The notes under the pieces were generated by a model. It worked only from the letters and a program-made list of their open reading frames with translations, ran no database searches and had not been told where the DNA came from. A program made the position numbers and the translations under genes. From the NCBI GenBank assembly GCA_018398805.1, contig JAGFBZ010002141.1:624001-688000 (forward strand): 64,000 nucleotides of DNA. The letters are read 5' to 3'. This DNA comes from Hirundichthys speculiger (lineage: Eukaryota; Chordata; Actinopteri; Beloniformes; Exocoetidae). Below are positions 1 to 12,493 of the stretch, piece after piece (within the stretch, counting starts at the first letter, position 1; every line of letters begins with the position of its first letter).

Positions 1-562
1 AGCTTGTATTGGGACATTGTTTGTGGCCTACTACCAGCTCCCTCGAGCAGAGCTTTCTGCTGCTCTACAATGGCCTTTCATTGTGTGATCACGCAGCTTG
101 GCCCAATACAGAGGTAGAGAAAACAAATGCTTGGGAAGCACATACACCAGTGTGCGCTGTTTGGACAAAGGAGAGAGAAAACTAAGTGGAGATGGCCAAT
201 ACTTTATCATGAAGAAGCACCTTTCTGTCACGGATAGGCTAAAACTGCAACAATACCAACTGTATAGAAGTCTGGGATCAATCAGCATCTAATAGAAAGC
301 ACTTATATGCAGGGAATGCTTATTTGCAGATTCCATAATTTTTAGATCTTGTTTAGCTTTCAGTGATTTCAGTTCCCCCATTAAACTTGCAAGTGCAGTG
401 TGATGGACTTGCCTGATGCCATATGTTTGAGTTGGATCTATTTCATTGCAAAATAAGCACAAGAGCAGCTTTTGTCCCAGTATTTAACCAGATGTCTTTT
501 GGTTGGGTTTTCGACTGGCCTATTTTGGTGAGTTCAGTCACTGGTTTTGAGAAAGACCTTGG

Positions 563-613
563 TGTGAGTGAGTGAGTGAGTGAGAGAGAGAGGAGAGAGA
601 GAGGAGAGAGAGA
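563..613. repeat. (GAGT)n/(GA)n microsatellite
   Basis: Simple repeat of GTGA units grading into GA/GGAGA units within abtb2 intron 1. Confidence 0.9.
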
Positions 614-977
614 AATAACAACAGACTATTCTTCTGACCACCCTAGCTATTTATAGGCCCAATACTGGGCCATAGAAGCCACATACTGTATCCCTCCACC
701 ACTTTCTCACCTGATACTCACACACTGAAAGTGCCTTTAAGAAGCCACACTGTTGCTAATGCCTCCTCCCCCCCAAGAAAAAAAAAAGATACATTTTCTC
801 CTCTTAAAGTAAAATAGGAGGGGAGATCACTGCTCAAATCAGTCGGCACAACTTGACAAAACTCCTCCCTCTAACTTGATTTCTCTTCCTTTTTTAAAAG
901 TCTTTCTCAGAGGCTCACCCACATCTGGAACTCTTTAAGTCAGAAATGACTTCTACGGCTCCAATAACAAGACTGAA

Positions 978-997
978 CCCCCCCCCCCCCCCCCCCC
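978..997. repeat. Poly-C tract
   Basis: Twenty consecutive C on the + strand, followed 44 bases later by a poly-T run (1041-1053). Both are prone to length error in assemblies. Confidence 0.9.
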
Positions 998-2339
998 ATC
1001 TCCTTCTCCTGCCCTCTCTGTCTCTCTTTCTCTCACTCATTTTTTTTTTTTTTCGTTGCTGCTGCATTCACGTCCACTCCATCTTTATCTGTTTATTTCT
1101 TCTAGTCTACTGGGACTGCATTAGAGGAACGTAGTTGTGATGTTCCAGGATCTTATTCATTACTCACGCACACCCTCTGCCGAGCACGCTCACATACACT
1201 TGGACCCTGAAACCAATTTAGTTTGCTTTGCGTGTGTGTTCAAATTGCTCCAAAGCGCTGGTCTAACTCAATGTATAATACCACTGCACAGAAGAATCCA
1301 TTTGTCGTTCATTTATTCTCAAGGAAACATGAGTGAGCTCTTCCTGGTATCATTTGCACTGATTGTACTGTGGAGCATATTTAAGTGCAGAATATCCTTG
1401 CTAATGGGCAGTAGAATCATCTATGAAATCATTGATTATTTTCATGAGTGGCATGCTGATGTCTGTTAAAGTCTGGTTTGGATGGTGGGAAAGTTTTCCA
1501 AGTGAAGCTTTATTCATGTATTTCCAGGGCTTTTTCCTTTTTTAACCATGCACTTTCATTTATTGTCTGTAGTTGATTTTGATGGTTTTGAAAGAATAGC
1601 AGAATTATTGTCTAGATGCTCATTACCTCTTAAGCATCTCTCTATAGTTCCAACAGTACTAGAATATTGTTATTGATTGATCTTTTATGGCTTACATCTG
1701 AATAACTATGACACAAAACAGGGACTTGTTGAGGTACAGCTTTCTCCCTCAACATAATGTACCTGGATGGTTAAATGTAAGATTGTTAAATGTAGTCCAG
1801 GACTAACGCAAATCAAAGTTGAGGTTTCCTGCTCCTGCTCTTTAGCAAAGGCTGCTTGTAATACGCTCAGAGAACATATGATTTTCTGCTCAGTATTTCC
1901 CTAAATATGTATTTAGCTTCGAAAGAGGCATGGGAACAGTGGGCAGAAAGATGCAGGGAGAGCAGCCCAGCACTGTGGTCACACAGATGGGGAAAGCAGC
2001 ACTCTTAAAATACTCTCCCTATTCCACAAATCTGCAGCTGGATCAGATACAGTTTTGGAAAATGTAGTCATATTGATATAAGGGAGTAATCTTGAGAAAA
2101 AGGCATGCTGCAGATTTCTTCAAATATTACCAACAAGTCATTATCTTGCCAAATAATCATAAAGATAAATTTTGCTAGCGCCTTGAACATTTACAGCAAG
2201 AGAGTATTTACAGAGTTAATACAATTACTCGCTCAGCTTTAGTGGATAATAAAGGCTAATCCCTCATATGACAGTACAATTTATGTTGGTGGTCAAGTGT
2301 GTGGCAGTGTTATGTGCGGGTGCATGTATTACCCCAGGC

Positions 2340-2364
2340 TACACACACACACACACACACACAC
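2340..2364. repeat. (CA)n microsatellite
   Basis: About 12 uninterrupted CA units in abtb2 intron 1. Confidence 0.9.
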
Positions 2365-5300
2365 TGTGATGGTCCATGTTTGCACTGGCTTCTTTTCTGA
2401 TCCCAGCTGTAAAAACACTGACCCATTGAAGCTCTAGTGCGTACATGTTTGAATGTGCTCGTCTGTGGGAGCTTACATTTGTCTTTGCAGGTATTGGTCA
2501 TTCTTGTAAAACTATGAGTAATGGTCATACAGATATGGTGCCGGTGCCACAAATTATTTTGTTATTTAAACAACATAAGAACTGCTGATATTTAATCCTT
2601 TGATGCAGATTGAAGTCCTTGAAGTTAAAAGAAAAAAAGCAAAAATTGATCATCTATTTTGATAATATATCTTTAGGCATCATAGTTAGAAGCAAGTTTT
2701 TAGTTGAGCTTTTCCTTTTGAAATTTTATTTTGACTTCCAGTATTTTGACATTCCAGCATAATACATTACATGAGCATGAGTCATGCTCTAAGAATAAAG
2801 CGTGATAGGGAGAAAGCAAACAGAGATGAGGGTGACAAATATTCAAGGAACAAGGTCAAGTGACATAAATGGCTTCTTAGAAAGCATAAGTGCAAACTTT
2901 TAATGTGTGATAATCTCTTAAATGACTCTTGTACTTGAGTCTCTATCAGCAGAAGAAAACAGAAATTCAACAGAAAACTGTTGAATTTTGACACTGAACC
3001 ACTTTGACTTGATTACAGTGGAAATAGATGTTGCACATGGATGAGCACAGGGCCGTAGTCATGGTTCGTAAAACAGAATTTGTTCTCCATGATGGGTTGC
3101 ACAGAAACTAGCGGATGCAGCAAGGAGAAGGAATGGCTGGAAGATGGTTAGAATATTTGATCAGGTTGGATCTGGTCAACCAGGTGCCTACTGAGCAGTG
3201 ATACTGGAATTGTAAACCTTTCTTATCCATTTTGTACACTACAGACGTCTATATCTATACACAGTTGAAAGTCTGACTGTGCAAATACATTATCCTGTGT
3301 CAAAGTGAAAATGAATATTATTTGAATAAATATTAATGCGACATATGAAAATGTTGGACATACACTTGCACATTCACTATCATTAATGTTATTATATTAA
3401 AGGACTGAAGGAATGGACATGAGATAACCAAAGCAGAACTGGTATAATTATTTCTCAAAGAGGAAACCAGTTAATGACTCCACTTTGAGCTTGCCTCCCA
3501 AACGCAGGGTGGAAGTTTAGATTGAAGAAAATGTCTGCTCAAAGAGAAGTTTCATACATAAGAGCTTCAATAAAGAATAAGGTGGATATGCAGCCGAGAC
3601 TCTTAATCTCACAAGACTGAAAAAGTGTGATCATGCAACTGGTCTTACGTGTTCATATTTTTTAGTTCTTGTGAGGACTTCGGTAGCCACATTTTCAACC
3701 AAATTGAGACTTTTTCTTTATTGTTATTATTACTATGGATAAAAGCACATTACATATGCATAGGTATTTTTTATATAAAATATGTAGAAGGTTTTTGATG
3801 TCTAAACAAAAAAGTTCATTTTTTGTTCATTTGTTCATTTTTGTTCTTCATTATTGTCACATTTGGTTTACTATTCCTACATGTGCTGATAACTTCTGCA
3901 CTTTATTTGACGAGTGAACCCATATGTAAATGGTGACCTGAGTCTTGCTGGACCAGTAGACAACAATTCAGTCTTTGGTTCATTTAGAGAAGGAATGTGG
4001 AAAAGCATGTGTGTTATCTCACTAACTTAGGAGAATCGTTGGCTCTTACAGGAAGAATGATGTCACCAGTAGCCTATCTGTGATGATAATTTATTGCAAC
4101 TACTTCTAAAATGGGCTGTGAGCTGGAAGGAGAGGAGCCTCTATAGCCTTGGAACAGAGCAGAGGAAACAATTTTTATGTAGAATGTCCGACAAAGACAC
4201 TGACTAACCAGTCAGTACTCATGACCCTTCTGATTAAATTGGTCTTGGTTGCTAGAAAATATAAGCCTCTATTTTGTCCATCCTTACCATGCCATGTGTA
4301 GCTATGGCAACACATGGGGGAAAAAAATGGGTGGAATAAGAGGATATGCCATGATGATTTAATTTAGAATTTAATGAGTGAGACTGAGTCTAGCATGCAA
4401 GAGAAAGTAGCGTCTAACATTTGGACTGTAAGAACTTACAATAGTAAGTAAGCTGTAAGATTTTCACCTCCTACTGACTGACATGCTAGTAGACAGAATT
4501 TCAACAACATCATTAGATACACATATATACATATAGCATCTACCCACAACATCCTGAGACAGAAATGTGTAATATAGATCCTTTACCTAATGAATCTGAC
4601 AAAGTTTACATATTTAGTTCAAGATGTACTGTAAATTGAATATTAAATCCATAAAAAATGATGTGTCAAAAAAATAGTTACCATCAGAAGAGTAAATATT
4701 CTCCATATACTGTCCTTTACTCAAAGTTCAGTCACTGTAAAACATCTTGTAACTGTAGTACCCTCTCAGAGTTTACTCAGAGATGGTTTGATTAAGTGTT
4801 TCAGACTGAGCTTTGCTAAGAAAAAAAAAATCACGAAGCTTAAACTTTGAATAAGTCTTGTAATCTGGTCAAACCACAAAACCCCAGTAAAATAATCAGT
4901 GTCCTAACTCCTTACCACGAAAATCCATGCCAGCTATCACCAGTGGCATGAATTTGGAGGAGTTTAGTCAGAGCCAAATCTCTGCATCTGAGGAAAAGTG
5001 TGTGTCTGTACGTGTGCGTGCGTATGTATGTGTGTGTGCGCGCAAGATTGCATCAGCGAATGTGTTCGTGCGCCAAGGAAGGGGCTGTTATCACTTAAGC
5101 CAGGACCAAAAAAAAGGGGGCACAACTTCTTTTGGATGTTTGCTCAGCCAAGCTTGGAAAGAGTTTCTTTTCTTTTTTTCCTTTTGACTCTCAAGTCTAA
5201 ACTGTTGTTTTTGTAAACAGACTGAAAGAGGGAGTTTTTGCGATGCTCTCACTGACCCCTTTGTCTGAGTCAGAAAGCAGTGTAAAGAGGCTGAATGGCT

Positions 5301-7564
5301 AAGCTTAAACGCACTGCACTGGGAATAAAAGAAAGAAAGAAAATGATAAACAAGCATTGACTTACTAGTGTTCATATAAGTTTACCCTCCTGGATGATTT
5401 TTGTCTTTTAAGTCCATACATGTAAAAATCACATCAATACGTCATTGATTCAGAATCATAAAAAAAACTCATGTCTCTGTTGGTAGGTGACAGTATGAAA
5501 CAAAATGTAGCAGTAAAAAGGCAAGTAAGAGCATTTTGAAACTACTTTGGAAGAAAAACTTCTCTTCACTAATATATGCCATGAGCAAACACAGACATAC
5601 ATTAAGATGTAAAAATGTTTTTTCTTCAGAGTTTGGCAATGCATTGCTACTGTAAAGAGTGAAAGCTAAATAAATGCTTTACGTCACACACCCTCTCTCC
5701 AGGCTTCTATTCCCTCATTTTTATCATGATGTGGCTCTCCGTTTGCTTTTAGAATCAAAACTGGTTTGAATCTAAACATGTCAGTAGAGGTAACTTTATA
5801 TACCCGTTTCTTCCAGTGATAAATGAGAACCAGACACAGAATTCCCCTCATACATGTTGAGCTACAGGATCAAGCTGGTATGATGTTTTGAGGCAGTTTC
5901 TCAAAGTGACCAAACAGTCAGAACAACTTATAGAGGAATAATCTTTGAGAGATGAAGGGAAATTTAGCAAAGAGGGCGAAGAGAGTGAATTAAAAGACAG
6001 CAAAAGGAAAAGTTGGCAAAATGCCCATAATGACAGTGTAGTTAAGTTGTGTGTCTGTCATAAATAGATTATTGTAGCCTTTTACATCTTTTTCCTTTAT
6101 ATTTGTGCTATGAAATGTATTGTTTCTCTCTCAGCTGTGATTGTATTTTGCTTTAAAAGTGACTGCAGGATATATGGGTGTGTGTCATTCTTGGTTTGTC
6201 TTTTCTGACAGTATGGTTGATTGAGGGTTGTCTGAGTAACAATTAAGCAAACGGAGTGATGTGTGGAGACTGGGACTGTCTAGTTCTATTTGACTCAAGC
6301 ACATTCAGCTGTCTTTGGAAAAGAAGCAAAAGAAGGCGTTCTGCTCTTTAAAGAAAAAAAAAAAAATCTCTTAAGTCCTTTCACCGACAGCAGAAATGGA
6401 AATGGTGTGTTTTGTGTCAGTAATCTTTCTGAACGGGGGTCATACTTGGTGTCTTGTATTTGTTCCTCCAGTGCCTCGTACCACCCACTCCTCTCACAGC
6501 TGTCTGGCCTCTGTTCATCAGACAGTGGAATGTGTTTGTTTGTGCATTCAGCCTGCCGCATCGTCAGCAACAACATGTATGTAAACACAGAGGCTCGGCA
6601 GCTTGTTTTAACCACTTTCTGCCCACATCACAGCCCATATAACCCCTCCCCTATATTGTGCTGATAGCCAGATCGCTGCGGCTTGAGATAATTTGAAATC
6701 ACTGTGATTTGTTTCTTGTTGTATTACATCAGAATTGGTCTTCAGTTATCCAAATCCATACCCTCGTTTGACTCATTATTATCATTACTATTTATATTGT
6801 TGTGTTTGGATCTTTGGAACTTGCCTGCTTATTTGTCTTACTCCCCTTTCCCTTTTTTCTCTTTTCTTCCCTCTTGGTATTTTCCAACACGCACACACAT
6901 CTTGTGTATGTTAACAACAGCTTTCTTTAAAAAAAAACCAAAACAAAACAAAAACATAAACAAAGTGGACTTAACCACGTGCAACCCAGTAACCTGTGAC
7001 ATCTCTAAAAAAAACATCACCTGTTGAGTTAGGCTCATCCATAAAAGTATGTGGTTATTAAAAGAGCCACAATGGCACACATAGCATATTTAGAGCAAAA
7101 CCATGAAGAGTAAGGCTTCCTGGAATTCCCTTGTGGTTAGTGGAGGGAAGGAGCACATTTAGAGGGCCATTTGGAGAACAGATGTAGGCACAGGAAAACA
7201 GACTCCATCGAGGCAGGACACACTCAGGCATAGTCTTGACAGTATCTGCACTGCCTGTCCACCACATGTAAAATCAACAGTATACCTCCCAGAGGTGATT
7301 TGAAAGAAAAAAAAAACAACAAACAAGCAAACAAAAAGAAGATGTAAAAAATGTGTAGTTTTGGAGAGATTGAATATCACATTTAGCAAAATGGAAGTGT
7401 GACTCCATAAATCCCTATTAAAAGCTATGATTTAATGTTGATGTGACACCAACAAAAAGGTTTAGGTCTTGCTGAGGGCAGGGGAATAGTTATCGGGTTT
7501 GGATGTGATTAGAACTTTAAAGTAGCAAACAAGAACTTTCTACTTCAGAGGGTATCCCTATAGG

Positions 7565-8895
7565 AGTTTAGTTCAGTTCAACTTTATTTGTATAACTTCT
7601 ATTACAACACAACATGTCTCTTTTGTCACAAAATGGCTGTCTGTCAGACTTAAGAGTATGACAAGAAAACATTATTAGCTTTAACTAATATTATGAAATT
7701 CTAATTAAAGAAACAATGACAGGTAAAAAAAAAAAAAAAAAACTCCCCTAGTGGGAGAAAAACCTATTGAGCCAAACAGTGGCAAGGAAAAACTCCCCTT
7801 TAAGAGGGAAGAAACCTTCAGCAGGACCTGACTCATAAGGGGGGACCCTCTTGCCGAAGGCCAGTAGGGTAAAGGAAGAAAGGAAGAGGGAGATACGATG
7901 GAGAGGATGGAGGACAGAGAGAGGAAAGGCACATATATATTGGCTATGTCAGCTGGAGAACTAAGAAATCCATGACTGGTACATTGTTAGTACATGAACT
8001 ACAGAGATGACTATATGGACTGAGGCTATATACAACACTGAGGTGGTCAGATGGTCAGACTACAGGTCAGCACGTTAGTTGATATCAAAGAGACATCAAT
8101 ATAGACAGGTGGAGGTAAATGATGGGATGGTCAGAAGGTGGAACTGCAGGTCAGTATGTAGCTCTGGAAACTCCTGCCTTCAAACATATACAAAGAAAAA
8201 TAAAAAGTGAGCAGGGGCTGTAGAACAGCACAAGAAAAATACTAGAACAATGTAGCACAGTTACATTTATGAGGTACTCCTAATTGACAACTATGGATTC
8301 AGCTGAAGGAAGTAGAGGAAAGGAGGGGAGGGAAGAGGGGTGAAGACACTGCTCAGCAGATCATGTTGGTGTCCCCCTGCAGTGTAGGCCTATAGCAGCA
8401 TAGCTATGACGAGGCTATGTGATCAAGATGACCCTGCTATAGTCTTGTCCTCAGCCATTTCTACAACTGTAGCTATGACTATTGGCCCTTAACACACTAT
8501 TGCTAGACTAACTATAGGCTTTACTAAACATAAATGTTTTCAGTTTAGTTTTAAAGGTAGAGATGATGTCAGCCTTCTTAACCCAAATTGGCAACTGTTT
8601 CCATAGTAAAGGTGCCTGATAGCAGAAGGCCTGTCCTCCAAATGTACTTTTGGATATCTCTGCACTGAGAGCAGAGAGCTCTATTAGGAGCATTAAGCGT
8701 TATCCCTAAGACATGCCTGAAGTTTCACTAGCAGTTCTGTTTTGTTTGTCTTCATGCATAAATACAGCTACGCTTCATCAGTGTAGCAATGAAATTTTTT
8801 GTCGTGGCTCTTGGATAATTTTTCCCCAAGGGCAGCATATATAGAGTGAACAGGATCGACCCTAACACTGAATCCTGTGGGACACCATAGCAGAC
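7565..8895 (-). mobile_element. LINE (L2/CR1-like) relic, 3' part
   Basis: On the minus strand, 8890-8760 reads GVPQDSVLGSILFTLYMLPL, which matches the reverse-transcriptase motif G-V-P-Q-G-S-V-L-G-P-xL of L2/CR1-type LINEs. Further on (8693-8508) it reads FGGQAFCYQAPLLWKQLPIW then FKTKLKTFMFSKAYS, the C-terminal end of such ORFs. A non-coding tail follows to an ACAAATAAAGTTGAACTGAA terminus near 7570. The frame is broken, so the element is dead. A second tail copy lies at 28377. Confidence 0.75.
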
Positions 8896-11147
8896 ACCCT
8901 CGTCTATGCAGAAGAAACGTCATTAACTTGAACAAACTGGAATCTGTCAGATATTATTTAAACCAACCTAGTGCTGTCCACAAGCCTACCACCAGTGTAG
9001 TGGAGATGACATTGCATTTAAAAAACTGTCCCAAGATTTATTCTTACTCGGTGTTGCTCTCGTTTTTTTTTTCTTCTGTTGTTGCTTTTTGAGTCTCTTA
9101 GTCACCTTCCTAAAAATCATTAAATATTCCTTTAAATGAAATTGAAGCTAGTTATTTAAACATGGAAAAAAAATATCTGTGTTTCCTTTGAAAATGTTAA
9201 GGATTATGTTTAAGTTTGTGTCTCAGGCTTAGGCGTGTCAGTGCAATGGATTTTATAATGAGAAGACTTCAAGCCTTTTTGAGTGTTATTCTGTGTCTGT
9301 GTGATAGGATGGGGCAATTAATTAAAAATTTAAATCAAAACCAACATTCAGAACCTATAATCAACATAATCTTGTCAATTTTTAGAATAACCAAGATATG
9401 TAGTCTCATTAGAAATATATCCCAGTTTTAAACATATTTACAGCAAAACATCATGTCAGTGATGGCATTGAAAAAAAAGCCAAATTGGTTGATCTGAGGT
9501 CATATTGCTTTTCTGGATTCCTCTCTTTGGGTATAAGCCAGCAAATTTGGGTTATATCTGTACTGTGTTCATGTTTTATTTTTGTATTTGCATGTGCTCT
9601 GTGAATTAGTGGCCCTTGTCAGTTCTTCCACATCTGTTCTGTCCCTCTCTGTTGGCTAAGTTGTCTGTGCTCTGTTGGCCATCTGTGTGGCACTGCAGGG
9701 TCACAGACAGTGCTGGACATGAAACACCCCAGCGATGGTCGCCAAGTTTCCTCTCCAGCACTGATATAATCTGCCTGTTGAGCTTTAGATGGTTTGAGGG
9801 AGAAGACAGAGGAGGGAATAATGTGGTCTGTGCTGGAATTTCACACCAGTGGAAGGATGCCTTGTTCAATGGAGTTTAGAGAAACTGGGTGTTTTAAATT
9901 TAACTTTGGTTATATATTTGTGAAGATGGTGCTTCTCCCCAGAAGATGGGTGCCTCTTCCCCACTCAACGTGGTTAATGTGCCTTGTAAAATGAACATGA
10001 GCTGGACAATTAAGCATTTTGTGCTTGCTTTGCCTTTTTATGTGCACATGCCACCCTAGTCTGACTCACCGGATGTTGACTATTTGTAAAAGTCTGCTGA
10101 TTGACAGCTCATTTTGCCGTGTTGCTCTCCAACCCCCATACCATTTTCAAAATCTCCCACGCCTTGGGAAATGCTATGTCAAGCTTTCAATTAGGCAGGG
10201 CTTTTGGGTACTTTGAGATTTAAAGATCCACAAAAATATGTTTTTGATGTCTAAAAGGGATTTTGTGGCATGGGCTCACCAGTTTCACCAAACAAAGTTA
10301 CGAGCAAGCAGTACTTTCAGGACACAGTCATTCCGTCCTTGTCTGGCATAGATCTGGTTATGTGAGACTTTGCATGTGAAGGTTGCAAAGGAAGTAAGTC
10401 AGACAGCACTTAAACAGAACACAACTTAGATCAGAACACCATTCGGTGCTTTCCTCTCTGCTCCATTTATAGGAGCAAAATGCAGCCTCTAAAAACATAG
10501 TAAGCTTAAAAAAATAATAATTTTATGAAACCTGTTTTTCTGTAACTTTTTATGAGCCCTCTTGTTGAATATGCTAGTATAGGACACGTTCCACTCACAG
10601 GGACCTGTAAACACAAATGTGGCTCATCTTGGCTCTGCTGAACAAGTCTTCTGATTATTTACCATGTGCTTTTCATTGGGTAAGAGCCTATATACTGTAC
10701 ATGCACATATGTTTGTGTCAGTGCCCTGGCATTTTGATGCCTCGATTAAAAGGTAAAAGAACTCTTAAGGGCAGCCTGACAGTACCTAAATATATAATGT
10801 AAGACCTAAACATGAACACACTGATAGAGGTAAGAAGGAAGTTGTTGGGCTGGAGAAGTCAAACAGCTTTCTGGCATTAAGAAAATGGCCCATGTATTAA
10901 ATGCATACAGAATGCTTTGCGTGCATTTAATTTTCTGCTTCAGGAAGGAAGGAAAATGTCTCCATTTGTGAAGTGCCAGAATTCTTTCAGATTTCCAGTC
11001 AAATTGAAAGAAAAGTATTGTGTGCTTGCATGATGGAGTTGGAAAGGGCACATGTGTTAGGAACTGAACATTTTGATGAGGGTCTCGGTCTGAGGTTCAG
11101 TGTATCACAGAACATGCAACACATTACCCAGTCAGTTGGCTTAGTCC

Positions 11148-11363
11148 ACAGGTGTCTGACTCCTGTCTTTGAAGGCCACTTTCCAGCATGTCTTGGATAT
11201 TTCCTGCTTCAGCACACCTGATTCAAATAAATTGATCACCACCACCTTGTCCATCCAGGTCTGTTAATGGCCCATTGATTTGAATCTGGTGTGCTGAAGC
11301 AGGGAAACATCTAAGACATGCAGGACAGCAGACCTCGAGCCCTGGAGTCGATACCCCTAAACC
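11148..11363. mobile_element. hAT-type MITE with 8-bp target duplication
   Basis: Perfect 8-bp direct repeats CTTAGTCC flank the element (11140-11147 and 11364-11371). The ends are imperfect inverted repeats. The left runs GGTGTCTGACTCCTG ... CTGCTTCAGCACACCTGATT. The right contains the complement of GTGTGCTGAAGCAGGGAAAC and ends GGAGTCGATACCCCTA. An 8-bp duplication with CAGGGGT-like termini is diagnostic of hAT elements. There is no coding capacity. Confidence 0.75.
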
Positions 11364-12453
11364 CTTAGTCCCAGTCAAGGTGTAGAATTTGAGCAACTTG
11401 CATTAATCCAGGTGGTTCCATACAAAACTTTAAATAAAGCTGCCCCCCCCCCCTCCCCCCACTGCTTAAAAATTCTGTTTTGAAATTAGATCTGTAGACA
11501 AGCAATAGTAGGCAATAATCTGATGCCAAGGAAGGAATAGGGTTCATGTTGTTGGTAGCTGACTGTGTAGACAAATGGAGGAGATGCCTTGATGATCCTC
11601 AGTGACTGATAACATTGTGGCTCTGTCCTGCTGCCTGAATAGACACAGATAATGAACAGAACATTCAGACTTACACACACACACACTGTCACACACAATA
11701 GCCCATCAAAACCTCTTGATATATAGAGACAGTCTGATAAATGGAGAATGGTTTAACTGTTTTTTTTTTCTTTTTTTTTGTTTTGTCTGTTTGGAGATTT
11801 AACAGCAACTACGTGATGTTAGCCACATCAGGATGTCTGCAATAACAGTTATGTTACAGAAGGAGGGCAGTGTAGAGAAAAACAGATTCTTAGCATCCAT
11901 CTTGCCTGAATGGATAGTCTTCATCTCCAGCCCCATGCTGAGAAAAACAAACTTTAACTGAGTCTTGTCCTAACTCCTGTGAACGCTTCCCTGGAGCTCC
12001 ATCATTTTTTCTGTTCCCTGTGCTCTTCAACCTTTACTTCTTGCTTCAAATGCACCTCTTGTGCTGCTCCCTGGATTACACACAGGAGTCTTGAAATGCA
12101 ATTATGATATTCTGCAGATGGAGGTACAAGGAAGACAGAATTTTTTTTTTATATGTACACTTATTTGTGAGACAGTGAGCAGAGATTGGTATAAGAACTT
12201 TATTTTACTGTAAAGCAGTTTTATTTGAAACACTCAATAAACTTTTATAAGGCTGTTAGTTTACTATTTTACAGGAAAAGAATTTAATAATTGTAGTTTT
12301 AAGATTGTTGAAAATGTTTGACCATTTCTCAATACCAAGAACACCAAGTTTGGACCTGCATTACTTTATTTTCATAATTGGAAGTTCAACTCGAGAGAAC
12401 ATTCTTTAGTTCTTTAGTTTTTATGCTTTTGTATCTCATCCATACATCCATCC

Positions 12454-12493
12454 ATCCATCCATTAGCTTCCACTTGGAAGCTAATGGATGGAT
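12454..12493. repeat. 19-bp perfect inverted repeat
   Basis: Arms at 12454-12472 and 12475-12493 (ATCCATCCATTAGCTTCCA) are perfectly complementary with a 2-base centre. Short GGATTTGCCCAAAT repeats follow on the right. Confidence 0.9.

Noticed and set aside
1137..1469. 110-codon + strand ORF in the left part
   Set aside because: There is no recognised domain, and it has AT-rich hydrophobic composition and no splice context. Treated as intronic noise.
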